Virus record (IMG/VR): IMGVR_UViG_3300028920_000056
Coordinates: 25,629-89,628 of that record
Reading direction: 5' to 3' (one strand)
Length of the DNA stretch: 64,000 nt
Origin: a virus
Shown: one piece after another, positions 7,705 through 17,033 of the stretch
How the letters are laid out: the number at the start of each line of letters is the position of its first letter
Numbering within the stretch: the stretch's first letter is position 1
The notes under the pieces: generated by a model
What the model saw: the letters and a program-made list of their open reading frames with translations, nothing else
The model's database searches: none
Told to the model about the DNA's origin: nothing
Made by a program: the position numbers and the translations under genes

Positions 7705-9610
7705 CAAAGATGATATGGATAAAGAAGAAATTCTTGCTAGTTTGCAAAACAAAATCGATGAATATACTCTCCCCGAAAAATTAGAAAACATACCGCTTTC
7801 TGGTGTAATAGTAACAACAAAATATAATGATGGCACAACTGAAAAAGTTGACAAAGTTGCAGAATTTTATTTATGCAAAAAACATTTTGTTTATTTTGCA
7901 GACAGATATGGTTTGTATAAAGATCAGAAAAATAAAAGAATATTTGCATTTAAATTACATGATTTCCAAAGAAATTTAATAGCTCCTGGATTTTTAAATA
8001 ATAGATTTATTATATTTAGAAAAGCTAGACAAGTTGGTATTTCAGTTATTTCTGGAATTTATGCAGTTTGGATATCTAACTTTAATATAGCGCAAGAAAT
8101 TCTTATAGTATCAAAAGGTAAAGCTGATGCGCAAAAGTTCAAAGCAAAAGCAATGCTTACTTATGATGCATTGCCAAATTTTTTAAAATGTAGAGCAACT
8201 AGAGATGGTCAAAATATGACTACTCTCAAATTAACTAATCATTCAGAAATTATAGTACGAGCTCAATCACCAGACTCTGGACGTGGGGGCACTTGGTCTT
8301 TAGTAATATTAGATGAAGCAGCATTCATGCCTTATGCGGAAGAGATATGGGATTCAATATTTCCAGCACTAAGCGAATCTGATGGACAAGCAATTGTAAT
8401 TTCTACAAGTAATGGAGTTGGCAATTGGTATCATAAAAAATGGGTCGAAGCTGAAGAAGAAGAAAATGATTTTTATCCTATTTATATTCCATGGTGGAAA
8501 TTTCCAAATAGAGATAATCCATGGCTTAAAAAAATAGAAATTGGAGATTATAATTGGATTGCTAATGAACTAGGTGAAAAGAAATGTAAAGAAATACGTA
8601 GAAAAATTACAAAAGATGCATTAGAAAGTGGTGAATTTGCTATATATAACAAGAGATTGTTAGAAGCTTTCATTAATGGAAAAGAAGAAGAAGCTCTTTC
8701 ATATGAAGGACCAAGAGAAAATAAACCATGGCTAAAAATACAACATGACAACGCATCTTCAGTTAGAAAATTTAATCAAGAGATTTTAGCTAAATTTTTA
8801 GGATCTGGAAATACTGTAATTTCTGCAAGAGCTCTAGAAAGACTACAAAATCAAACTACAGAGCCTATATATAAAGATCATTTGAATAAAGAAATACCAA
8901 TAAAAGGTTTATATATATTTCAAGAACCACAAGAAGGTATAACGTATACTCTTCTAAGTGATGTCATGTCTGGTTGTGGCACTGATTATAGTACTTTTTT
9001 AGTATTTAGAGATGACACTCTAGAACAAGTTGCTGAATATAAAAATCAATTAGACACAAAAGTATTTTCTAAACACATAAAGCAAGTTGCCGAGCATTAT
9101 CATTATGCTTATGTAGTTATAGAAACAAATCAAGGTATGTCAGTGTTTAATGAATTATTTTTACATGAGACTAAGCCATATTATAATATGTTTTATGAGT
9201 TCAAGAGAAAAGCTTATAGAGGATTACATACTGGACCGGCTAACAAGAAATTGATGATTGATGAATTTATGTATTGTTTGGACAATAATATTATTAAAAT
9301 ATATGGCAAAAGAACTTTAGGAGAGTTAGAAGTATATATATGGGATGACAAAGGTAGACCAAAAGCTTCTAAAGGATATAATGATGACTTAGTACTTCCT
9401 ATAATGTTTTTGGCTTATCTTTTAAAATATGGCAATCAAAAAATGCAAGGGTTGGGTTTTGCAACATCAGATCAGACTATTGGGAAAGAGAAAGATTGGG
9501 ATTTAGATGAAAAAGAAGAAGAAAAATATAGAAGAGAACAATATGCCATTGAAAGAGTAAAAGATAATTATGGAGTAGATTGGGAAACATATAAGGAGCT
9601 TATAAAATAA
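7697..9610 (+). CDS. terL: Terminase large subunit (gp17-like)
   Basis: 637 residues (GTG 7697; ATG 7715 is an alternative start). This is the ATP-driven DNA packaging motor with a headful nuclease. The ATPase domain shows a Walker-A-like KARQVGIS (residues 109-116) and Walker B LVILDEAA (D206, E207), then a coupling SAT-like STSNG. The C-terminal RNase-H-type nuclease has the expected acidic residues in LLSDVMSGCGTDYS, YVVIETNQG and YNDDLVLP. Length matches T4 gp17 (about 610). No intein or frameshift. Neighbouring portal and protease genes complete the packaging cluster. Confidence 0.95.
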   Translation: MFNKDDMDKEEILASLQNKIDEYTLPEKLENIPLSGVIVTTKYNDGTTEKVDKVAEFYLCKKHFVYFADRYGLYKDQKNKRIFAFKLHDFQRNLIAPGFLNNRFIIFRKARQVGISVISGIYAVWISNFNIAQEILIVSKGKADAQKFKAKAMLTYDALPNFLKCRATRDGQNMTTLKLTNHSEIIVRAQSPDSGRGGTWSLVILDEAAFMPYAEEIWDSIFPALSESDGQAIVISTSNGVGNWYHKKWVEAEEEENDFYPIYIPWWKFPNRDNPWLKKIEIGDYNWIANELGEKKCKEIRRKITKDALESGEFAIYNKRLLEAFINGKEEEALSYEGPRENKPWLKIQHDNASSVRKFNQEILAKFLGSGNTVISARALERLQNQTTEPIYKDHLNKEIPIKGLYIFQEPQEGITYTLLSDVMSGCGTDYSTFLVFRDDTLEQVAEYKNQLDTKVFSKHIKQVAEHYHYAYVVIETNQGMSVFNELFLHETKPYYNMFYEFKRKAYRGLHTGPANKKLMIDEFMYCLDNNIIKIYGKRTLGELEVYIWDDKGRPKASKGYNDDLVLPIMFLAYLLKYGNQKMQGLGFATSDQTIGKEKDWDLDEKEEEKYRREQYAIERVKDNYGVDWETYKELIK

Positions 9611-9611
9611 A

Positions 9612-9893
9612 ATGTTTGCTTGGAAAGATATAAAATTAAAAACTATTGACTCTAAACGTGGTTATTATAAAGCTTCTTTTGAATCGTTTGAACTTGTAGC
9701 ATTTAGTAGTAGGTGGATGAATAGAATTTGGTGGGAGTTGAGATTACAAATAAAAGATAAAAAATTTAATGTACCCCATAAAACTATATATCCCAGAGAA
9801 AAAGGATTCAGAGATTCTATAGCAAAATATTTTAATAATCAACCTGATAAGATAATACGCCACATTTTCGGTGAAGAAAGTCAAGATAAATAA
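9612..9893 (+). CDS. Small family-B-like protein
   Basis: 93 residues, Trp-rich and basic (a WMNRIWWELRLQIKDKKF segment), ending IIRHIFGEESQDK, which resembles the family-B tail (x-I-I-R-x-I-F). It begins one base after the terminase stop. Function unknown. Confidence 0.55.
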   Translation: MFAWKDIKLKTIDSKRGYYKASFESFELVAFSSRWMNRIWWELRLQIKDKKFNVPHKTIYPREKGFRDSIAKYFNNQPDKIIRHIFGEESQDK

Positions 9894-9913
9894 TAATACT
9901 TAAGGAGAACACT

Positions 9914-10228
9914 ATGGCTGAGAAAATGACATTACACAGTTTCTTCAAAAATTTAAATTATTCAATCAATGAAGAGACAAAGAATTATTTGAACAACTTA
10001 AGTGAAGTCAATCTCAAACTTTTGATCAAAAGAATATATGAGAACAATGATCTTATAAAGAATGAATTGAATAGACAAGTAAAATTGACTAAATTTAAAA
10101 CAGTTCAAGATGTAGTTACAAATCTTAATTGCGAAGAAACTCTTGGTTTCATTAGTTGGATGAGTGAGAATATTTTTGGAGCAAATCAAGCTATTGAAGA
10201 AGAATTAGAAAAAATACTTACTAAATAA
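9914..10228 (+). CDS. Hypothetical helical protein
   Basis: 104 residues, all-helical pattern rich in Asn, Leu, Glu and Lys. A strong AAGGAG SD precedes ATG 9914. It lies between the terminase and an HNH gene. No family is recognised. Confidence 0.6.
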   Translation: MAEKMTLHSFFKNLNYSINEETKNYLNNLSEVNLKLLIKRIYENNDLIKNELNRQVKLTKFKTVQDVVTNLNCEETLGFISWMSENIFGANQAIEEELEKILTK

Positions 10229-10245
10229 TAAATATTGGGGATAAT

Positions 10246-10590
10246 ATGCATTTAAATCACAAAGAAAAAGTCGCTTATAGACATACTAAAGTATGGAAAG
10301 AAAAGCGACTAGCTGTGTTGAAGCGAGATGGTAACATTTGCCAATTATGTAATAGGAAATTAAGTTCAAAAAAATTACATGTCCACCATATAGATGAGGA
10401 TAAATACAAAGACATTGATGAGATTGAATATTTAGTAACTTTATGTAAAGCTTGTCATCGTCAATTTATCGAAAGATGGATAGTAAAATTAAGAAGTAAA
10501 TCATATAAACCAAATAAATATACTTTGCTTATTGAGCAAATAGTTAAAGAGTTTACGGTTGAATTAGATAGAGAGAAAACAAATGGCTAG
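10246..10590 (+). CDS. HNH endonuclease
   Basis: 114 residues with a complete HNH core: C32/C35 and C67/C70 zinc pairs, the HVHHID catalytic block (H45-D50) and CKACH at the end. This is the fold of phage HNH nucleases and homing endonucleases that nick or cut DNA. It overlaps the portal start by eight bases and therefore sits immediately beside a gene that carries an intein. It may be a free-standing homing nuclease or a packaging-associated HNH protein, as known beside terminases in other phages. The family is clear, the exact role is not. Confidence 0.85.
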   Translation: MHLNHKEKVAYRHTKVWKEKRLAVLKRDGNICQLCNRKLSSKKLHVHHIDEDKYKDIDEIEYLVTLCKACHRQFIERWIVKLRSKSYKPNKYTLLIEQIVKEFTVELDREKTNG

Positions 10591-13500
10591 AAGAAAAAAT
10601 TCAGTAAACATTTCGCAAAGAGCTGCTGTCATACAAAGTTTTTTTAATAAAATCAATGTAACAAAAATACAAGATTTAGTAAGTGGACAACAGAATGTTG
10701 GAACTGAAAATACTTTTAGTATGCAGCGTAGTTCTTTTGAGAGCATTACTTCTATAGATCAAAGTAGAGTACAAAGATATCGTGAATATGAACAGATGTG
10801 TTATGTTCCAGAACTTAATGGTGGTTTAGAAATATATGCCGATGATGCTTCATTATATAATACAAATGATGAAGTAATTGAGTCTCTTTCCGACAATAAT
10901 GAGATAGCTGATAATTTGAGCGACTTATGGTTTAAAGCGTTAGATATGAATGCTAATCTTTGGCACATTATTTATAACACTTGTAAATATGGTGACGCTT
11001 TTTATGAAGTAATACCTGATGATTATACAAACCCTAAACGATTAAAATACATGAGATATATACCTCCCCAATATGTTACTAGAGAAGAGAAAGATGGTAA
11101 TTTAATACAATTTATTGTAAGAATTCCTGCTGAAGACACAAGAAGTAGTAATTATTCATATTATGCAAATGACCAAAATAGTGAAGAAGTTTTTTTAAAA
11201 CCATGGCAAATTGTTCATTTTAAATTAGATGACAAAGAATTTGAACCATATGGAAAATCTGTTTTAGAAACAGGTAGATTAGCATTTAAACAAATGAAAT
11301 TAGTTGAAGATGCTATGTTAATCTACAGAATAACTAGAGCCCCTGAGAGAAGAATATTCACTATACCAGTTGGTAACCTTCCATTTAGAGAAGCAATGAG
11401 AAAAGTAGAAGATTTTAAACAAAGATATAGAAAAACTCCATGGATTGATCCATTAACAGGTGAAATCAATTATAAAGCAAATCCTATGTGTTTAACTATG
11501 GACACTAAGATTGATTTATTAGATGGCAGGACTTTAGAACTACAAGAAATCATAAAGGAATTCGAAGAAGGCAAGGAGCTTTGGACTTATTCAATAGATC
11601 GCGAAAATGACAATCAAATAGTTCCAGGAAAAATCGAGTGGGCAGGACCAACTCGAAAAAATGCCGAGCTAGTAGAAGTATTTATAGACAACGAAAAATC
11701 TATACGATGTACACCAGATCATAAATTCTTGTTAAGAAATGGTGAATATAAAGAGGCCCAGTACCTAAAAGCAGGTGATTCTTTGATGCCTAAGTACACA
11801 AAAGAATCTTCTAAGGGTTATGAAATGGTGTATAATCCTAAAACTAGGAAATATATTCCAACTTATATGGTAGTTGCTAGACACACTCAAGAGAAAAAGT
11901 GGAACAGAAGATGGACCAAAAGAACAATACATCACAAAGATTTTAATAAAATAAATAATAATCCAGACAATCTTTTGATATTAGAAAATAAAGATCATGT
12001 AGGATTACATGGAGAATTAAGTAAAAGAAATTGGTCTAATCCAAAATATAGAAAAAAGCAATATGAGTCTAGGGTAAAAGCTTGGAGAAATAGTTCAGAC
12101 GAGAGAAGAAAGCTACAATCAGAATTAATAACTAAATATAATAAAAGCGAAAAGCATAAAAGAGTTACTATAAGTAGAAATAAAAGAATTTGGTCAGACG
12201 AGAAAACAAAAGAAAAAATATCTGCTAATATGAGAAAACCAAAATCTACTACTGAAAACATGAAGATTAAATTCGGTGAAAAATTTTGGTCTTTTATTGA
12301 TAACGCTATTATAAAATTACAAGAACAAAACAAAGTAGTTGAATATCTAAACTCAAACAAAGAATTTATATTTCATTTCAAAACTTTAACGCCAAGAAAC
12401 AACGAGTCTATTCACAGACACTTGTTAACTAAAGCTTTTAGACAAAAAGGTTATGACGGTTTTGAAGATTATAAGTATACCTTAATTGACGATAATAGAT
12501 TGTCATATGAAGATATTAAAGACGATCATGAAAATGGTTTGAGTCAAAAAAAGATTGCTAATAAATTTGATGTTTCAAGATCGGTTATCAAAAAGTTGCT
12601 CAGAAGAAATCATAAAGTTGTAAAAGTTGTTCGCTTAAATGAACGAGAAGATACAGGCTGTATTACTGTTGCAAAATACCACAACTTTGCAATATCAGAT
12701 ATCATCGTGAGAAATTCTATCAACGATGATTTCTTTTTTCCTAGAAGACCAGATGGTAGTGGTCCAGCAGTTGAAACTTTACCAGGTGGTATGCAATTAA
12801 GTGAAATAGATGATGCAAGATTTTTTAAAGAAAAAATTCTTAGAACTATGAGAATTCCGCTTGCTTATTTAACTGGAGAAATGACAGGTGATGTCGCAAA
12901 GACTTCATTATCTGCTATGGATACTAATTTTGCTAAAACTATAGAAAGAATTCAAAAGCAGATTATAAAAAGTTTAGAAAAAATAGCGATAATTGAATTA
13001 GCATTTAAACGTTTTACAATAGAAGATTTACATGATTTTAGATTAAATCTAACAGTTCCATCAAAGATTTATGAAATGCAAGAGTTAGAGACGTTTAATG
13101 CAAAATTGAGTGCTATTCAATCAGCAATAGCACTAGCCGACGTAGAAACAAATAAACCATTTTTACCAAGAGAATGGTTATATAAAAATATAATGAAATT
13201 TAATGAAGAAGAAATATCAACTATTAAGCTTATGCAACAAGCTGAAATGGCAGAAAAAGAGGAAGATAAAGCAAGAGCAGAAGCTACTGCCGGAGGCGAA
13301 ATGGGTGGAGGTATGATGCCAGGAGGAGGTATGCCACTAGGTGGTGGTATGCCACTAGGTGGTGAACTTGGAGCTGGTGAAATGGGAGCTGGCGAAATGG
13401 GAGCCGGTGAAATGGGAGCTCTAGAGGTTGCGCCAGGCGGCCCGGCTGCTGCTGGTGGTGAAGCTGGATTAGAAATAGCAAGTAAAATAATTAAAATAGC

Positions 13501-13717
13501 CGGAAGAGAATTTTTAGTTGAAAATGAGAATGATATTAGAGAAATAATAAAATTTGTTAAAGAATTCAAAGAAAACCAAAAGAACGCTAAAGATAACTTT
13601 AGAAAGAGGTCTAAGAAAAAGTTGTATGAAAATAAGTTTGATTTACTTTTCATCCAAGGTGAATTTAAAGGCCTCATAAGACGTGTGAAAAAGAACAAAA
13701 ATATGCTGAAAGATTAA
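10583..13717 (+). CDS. gp20: Portal protein gp20-like, interrupted by intein
   Basis: 1044 residues, made of an N-extein (1-302), an intein (303-711) and a C-extein (712-1044). The joined exteins (about 635 residues) match a T4-type portal: the dodecameric ring at the packaging vertex. Recognisable parts are YEQMCYVPELNGGLEIYADDAS near residue 70, KPWQIVHFKLDD, and after the intein the NDDFFFPRRPDGSG...ETLPGG block typical of gp20. The C-terminus carries a Gly/Met-rich low-complexity tract (residues about 905-960). The intein sits at the start of the highly conserved FFFPRR block. Confidence 0.92.
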   Translation: MARRKNSVNISQRAAVIQSFFNKINVTKIQDLVSGQQNVGTENTFSMQRSSFESITSIDQSRVQRYREYEQMCYVPELNGGLEIYADDASLYNTNDEVIESLSDNNEIADNLSDLWFKALDMNANLWHIIYNTCKYGDAFYEVIPDDYTNPKRLKYMRYIPPQYVTREEKDGNLIQFIVRIPAEDTRSSNYSYYANDQNSEEVFLKPWQIVHFKLDDKEFEPYGKSVLETGRLAFKQMKLVEDAMLIYRITRAPERRIFTIPVGNLPFREAMRKVEDFKQRYRKTPWIDPLTGEINYKANPMCLTMDTKIDLLDGRTLELQEIIKEFEEGKELWTYSIDRENDNQIVPGKIEWAGPTRKNAELVEVFIDNEKSIRCTPDHKFLLRNGEYKEAQYLKAGDSLMPKYTKESSKGYEMVYNPKTRKYIPTYMVVARHTQEKKWNRRWTKRTIHHKDFNKINNNPDNLLILENKDHVGLHGELSKRNWSNPKYRKKQYESRVKAWRNSSDERRKLQSELITKYNKSEKHKRVTISRNKRIWSDEKTKEKISANMRKPKSTTENMKIKFGEKFWSFIDNAIIKLQEQNKVVEYLNSNKEFIFHFKTLTPRNNESIHRHLLTKAFRQKGYDGFEDYKYTLIDDNRLSYEDIKDDHENGLSQKKIANKFDVSRSVIKKLLRRNHKVVKVVRLNEREDTGCITVAKYHNFAISDIIVRNSINDDFFFPRRPDGSGPAVETLPGGMQLSEIDDARFFKEKILRTMRIPLAYLTGEMTGDVAKTSLSAMDTNFAKTIERIQKQIIKSLEKIAIIELAFKRFTIEDLHDFRLNLTVPSKIYEMQELETFNAKLSAIQSAIALADVETNKPFLPREWLYKNIMKFNEEEISTIKLMQQAEMAEKEEDKARAEATAGGEMGGGMMPGGGMPLGGGMPLGGELGAGEMGAGEMGAGEMGALEVAPGGPAAAGGEAGLEIASKIIKIAGREFLVENENDIREIIKFVKEFKENQKNAKDNFRKRSKKKLYENKFDLLFIQGEFKGLIRRVKKNKNMLKD
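11489..12715 (+). other. Intein with HNH homing endonuclease in portal
   Basis: 409 residues from C303 to N711 of the portal frame, followed by Ser as the first C-extein residue. Splicing motifs are present: block A CLTMDTKI, block B TPDHKF, and a C-terminal DTGC...KYHNFAISDIIVRN ending in Asn before Ser. The middle has an HNH-type nuclease (IHHKDFNKINNNPDNLLILE...H...H), followed by basic DNA-binding repeats (NWSNPKYRKKQYES, then IWSDEKTKEKIS) of the kind found in intron- and intein-encoded HNH nucleases. It should therefore be able both to splice and to home. Confidence 0.92.
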
Positions 13718-13735
13718 GACTAGGAGGTCTTCTCT

Positions 13736-14995
13736 ATGGATTTAAAATATAGCCAAATGAGACAACTTACCAATTATAGCAATGATAAGATGGTAAATAT
13801 TATCAAAACTAAAATTGCTGAATCAGAAAACGCCGCTGTTGCTCTAGTATTTGATGATCAATTAATAATACTTGATGAAGATACAGATGAATTTCATGTT
13901 GCTAAATACAAAATCGACAACAGAGCTTTAAAGTTGACAAATTGGGAAAAAGTTAATTTAACTCCTGACAGTGATACTAAATTAGAATCTATTGCTAATA
14001 AATATTTCAACCCACTAAATGAAGAAGAAATTACTGTCAAAAATATGTTAGATGCTTTTAATTTGAAGTTTTCTGATGAACCAATTAAGGAGCTAATCAA
14101 CAATACTCACGTTGAAAAATGCGGTATAGTTTCATCAACACCAAAAATCAAAGCATTAAGAGAAGTCAGAAAAATACGTGGAGAGTTTTCAGATGATATA
14201 ACTGAATTATTTGAAGATGACAAAATTAAATCTTTGTTAGTTACTATTTCAGAAGATGGTCCAGTACAGAACACAATTTCTAAAATAGACTTTAAAAGAC
14301 CAGTTTCTGTTGCACTATTTGAATCTTCTTCAAATAAAGTAGTTAATTTATCAAAAGAAAAAGTCAACAAGCAACGTACAAAAAATATCAGAAGCAAAGT
14401 TAATAACTTGTGGACGTCACAATCATTCAAAAATGACTTCAGCGATTTGATTAAAGATATGAGTGAATCAGAAGATGTAAAAGAGACATTATCTAAATTT
14501 GTAAATCAACACAAAGAAATACTTCTAATTAGTGAAAGTGAATTAGAAGATTTAATTGTAAAAACTACACTTATGATTGGTGAAGCTCAGAATACTGAAG
14601 AACTAAGTGATATTTTTAAAGAATATATTAATATCGACGAAGTTCAACAAATGAAAAACGAATATATTAAAAGAAATAAAATCAATGAAGAAAATGAAAA
14701 AGAAGATGAAGAAGAAGAAATGCCACCTGAAGGGGAAGAAGAACCTGAGGAAAAAGATGAAAAAGAAAAAGAATCAACAATTGATGAAGATTCAATAAAT
14801 AAAATCTTAAAAGTTTTAAATAAAATCAAAGAACCCCTTGAAGATAAAACACTTGAAAGTAAATTTGTTAATGCTTTCATACAAAATTTAGAAGATGCAA
14901 AAGTCGGATCGATTGGGGAGGGAAAACTAAAAGAAGTTTTAGACTTCTTAAGTGCTATCTATGAAGATGCACAATCTAAAAAAGAGGAGGAATAA
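13736..14995 (+). CDS. Head-cluster protein, possible prohead core
   Basis: 419 residues with a strong AGGAGG SD. The N-terminal half is a compact alpha/beta region (NAAVALVFDDQLIILDEDTDEF). The C-terminal third contains a Glu/Asp-rich tract (residues about 318-350) and a final helical domain. It lies between portal and prohead protease, where T4 carries prohead-core genes 67/68, so an internal head or core role is inferred from position and acidity. No direct family match is recognised. Confidence 0.65.
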   Translation: MDLKYSQMRQLTNYSNDKMVNIIKTKIAESENAAVALVFDDQLIILDEDTDEFHVAKYKIDNRALKLTNWEKVNLTPDSDTKLESIANKYFNPLNEEEITVKNMLDAFNLKFSDEPIKELINNTHVEKCGIVSSTPKIKALREVRKIRGEFSDDITELFEDDKIKSLLVTISEDGPVQNTISKIDFKRPVSVALFESSSNKVVNLSKEKVNKQRTKNIRSKVNNLWTSQSFKNDFSDLIKDMSESEDVKETLSKFVNQHKEILLISESELEDLIVKTTLMIGEAQNTEELSDIFKEYINIDEVQQMKNEYIKRNKINEENEKEDEEEEMPPEGEEEPEEKDEKEKESTIDEDSINKILKVLNKIKEPLEDKTLESKFVNAFIQNLEDAKVGSIGEGKLKEVLDFLSAIYEDAQSKKEEE

Positions 14996-14997
14996 TT

Positions 14998-15378
14998 ATG
15001 GCATATAAATATGAAGAGTATAATGAAACTCTTAAAGAACAACTAGAATTGGCCGGCGTTCCTCTTGAAGAAGCTGAACCAACAGTTGATGTACCTGATG
15101 AAACTGATTTAGAAGGTGGTTTTGGAGCTAAAGAAACTCCAGAAGAAAAAGAAGAGCCAGAAAAGGATGAAAATGATGGAGAAATTAATGATGAATGGTC
15201 TTCTAAAATAAATAGTAAAGGTGAGTTTAAAATAGAATTTTACAACAATTTTGTTTATGTTTATTACAAAAATAGAAGAAGTCAAAGAATTTCTATAGAT
15301 CCTAAAGTAAAACCATATAAAAAAATAGTGAGTAAATTCGTAAACAAGATTTTTGATCATATTGAAAAAAAGAGTTAA
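14998..15378 (+). CDS. Acidic head-cluster protein with LAGV motif
   Basis: 126 residues. The N-terminus carries YNETLKEQLELAGV, similar to the C-terminus of the scaffold protein (YVNTLNEMLDLAGV). A central acidic tract follows, then a basic aromatic domain. It is spaced two bases from each neighbour within the head operon. Probably a prohead core or scaffold partner, inferred from position and the shared motif. Confidence 0.6.
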   Translation: MAYKYEEYNETLKEQLELAGVPLEEAEPTVDVPDETDLEGGFGAKETPEEKEEPEKDENDGEINDEWSSKINSKGEFKIEFYNNFVYVYYKNRRSQRISIDPKVKPYKKIVSKFVNKIFDHIEKKS

Positions 15379-15380
15379 TT

Positions 15381-16013
15381 ATGGAAAAACAATTACCTTT
15401 ATTACAAGAATATCAAGATTTTAATTATGAAGTACTCATTGAAGATGTTGGCAATAATATTAAGAAGACTTATCTTAAAGGTTTATTCCAACATGCTGGA
15501 GTTAAAAATGGTAATGGTAGAAGATATCCTTTTCGTATTTTAGAAAGAGAAGTTAATTCTAATCAAGACAAAATTAAAAATCGACAAATGGTTGGGGAGT
15601 TGGATCACCCTGAAGATGGAAAGATTCATTTAGATAGAGTTTCACATGCTATTCTAGAAGCTCAAATGGATTCAGATGGAAGAGTTTTTGGAAAAGCAGA
15701 AGTTTTTAATGGACAAGATGAATTAGGTGGCACACCACAAGGTAGGATTCTTGGTTCATTAATTAAGCGAAAAATTAAACTTGGTGTTTCATCAAGAGGC
15801 TTCGGTACTACCAGAAGAATTGAAGATGGAACAAATGAAGTTAATGAAGATTTTAAATTAATTACTTGGGATATGGTAGCAGATCCTTCTACACCTAAAG
15901 CTTATCCCGAAGCTGTGTATGAAGATAAAACATATACCGAAGATTCTTGGTATAAAGAAGAAGAAGACACAATGTCTTTTTCTGATGTATTAAGTGAGAG
16001 TTTGGAAAATTAG
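15381..16013 (+). CDS. gp21: Prohead protease (gp21-like)
   Basis: 210 residues, a serine protease of the T4 gp21 type that matures the prohead by cleaving scaffold and capsid proteins. The expected signatures are present: GELDHP with catalytic-type H76, and KLGVSSRGFG with S137/S138, followed by DMVADPSTP, typical of the fold. Size matches T4 gp21 (212). It ends in TAG, showing TAG is a normal stop in this genome. Scaffold and capsid genes, its substrates, follow directly. Confidence 0.92.
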   Translation: MEKQLPLLQEYQDFNYEVLIEDVGNNIKKTYLKGLFQHAGVKNGNGRRYPFRILEREVNSNQDKIKNRQMVGELDHPEDGKIHLDRVSHAILEAQMDSDGRVFGKAEVFNGQDELGGTPQGRILGSLIKRKIKLGVSSRGFGTTRRIEDGTNEVNEDFKLITWDMVADPSTPKAYPEAVYEDKTYTEDSWYKEEEDTMSFSDVLSESLEN

Positions 16014-16025
16014 GAGGTCAAATAA

Positions 16026-17003
16026 ATGAAAAATATATTGGCTGATATTGAACTTAATGACAAACAAGTTAGAGCCTTCAATGAAGAATTGAATTCTTGG
16101 AAAGACAAAAAAACAACACAAATAAAAGAAGAAGTAAAGTCTGAGTATGAAACAGAATATCAAGTCAAAAAAAGAGAACTTGAGGAAGAAAAAGCACAGT
16201 TTAAAGCTGAATGTGAGGCAATGGTTGAAGAAATAACAACTAAGATGCAGAAAGTAATGGTTGGTAGATTTACAACAGCTTTAAAAGGACTTTATGATGA
16301 ATTGAAAGTTCACGCAAGAAAAGATGTATTAAATGATCCTAGAATTCTTGCTCTAGAAGAAGTCAAGAAAGTTTGTTATCCACTAATGGGAGAAGATGTT
16401 ACTAAAGGATATGTTGATGAACTACAAAATGCTTTAACAATGTTAAATACTAAAGATGAAGAGATTGATAAACTTAAAGCACATTTGAAGTTAAAAGAAA
16501 TTACATCAGCATTATCTCCAAAGGTAGCAGAAGCTGTCCAAGTATTCGTAAGTGATGCCGGTACACCTGAAGAAGTCGTCGAAAGATACTCAAAATTAAG
16601 AAACATAGTAAAAGAAGCTAATGACGAAGATGAAGATGAAGAAGCATCATATGAAGACGAAGATAAAAAAGATAACAAGAAAAAAAAGAAGAAAAAAAGT
16701 AAAAAAGAAAAAGATGAAGACGAAGAAGATGATGAAGATGAAGAAGAAGACGACGACGAAGATTTAGAAGAATCTAAAAAGTCTAAAAAAGACAAAGATG
16801 AAGAAGATGATGAAGAAGACGACGAAGACGAAGACGAAGATGAAGATGAGGAAGAAGAAGAGGAAGAAGAGGAAGAAGAAGACCTCGAAGAAGACCTCGA
16901 AATTAAACCCTCTTTTCATATGAATCGAAAAGGCAATAAAAAAGAAGATTATGTTAACACCCTCAACGAGATGTTAGATCTCGCTGGTGTAGAAAGAGAT
17001 TAA
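16026..17003 (+). CDS. gp22: Prohead scaffold protein (gp22-like)
   Basis: 325 residues with the expected place and character of a T4-type scaffold core protein: long charged helices in residues 1-195, then an extreme Asp/Glu/Lys tract (about 196-295) and a short C-terminal peptide ending YVNTLNEMLDLAGVERD. It is made behind an AGGAGG SD between protease and major capsid gene and is presumably degraded by the protease during maturation. The acidic tract is longer than usual, and its coding repeats (GAAGAAGAC) are prone to length changes. Confidence 0.88.
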   Translation: MKNILADIELNDKQVRAFNEELNSWKDKKTTQIKEEVKSEYETEYQVKKRELEEEKAQFKAECEAMVEEITTKMQKVMVGRFTTALKGLYDELKVHARKDVLNDPRILALEEVKKVCYPLMGEDVTKGYVDELQNALTMLNTKDEEIDKLKAHLKLKEITSALSPKVAEAVQVFVSDAGTPEEVVERYSKLRNIVKEANDEDEDEEASYEDEDKKDNKKKKKKKSKKEKDEDEEDDEDEEEDDDEDLEESKKSKKDKDEEDDEEDDEDEDEDEDEEEEEEEEEEEDLEEDLEIKPSFHMNRKGNKKEDYVNTLNEMLDLAGVERD

Positions 17004-17033
17004 TAATCTTCATAAAAAATAGGAGGAACCTAA

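Noticed and set aside
7476-7949. Minus-strand ORFs opposite the terminase start
   Set aside because: Several overlapping short frames with Ser/Phe-rich shadow composition and no initiation signal.
13117-13698. 193-codon minus-strand ORF opposite the portal C-terminus
   Set aside because: Pro/Ser/Ala-rich shadow of the Gly/Met/Ala low-complexity portal tail; no SD or box.
16376-16795. Minus-strand ORF rich in serine opposite the scaffold gene
   Set aside because: It is the complement of the GAA/GAC acidic repeat tract, giving poly-Ser; a shadow of the scaffold gene.
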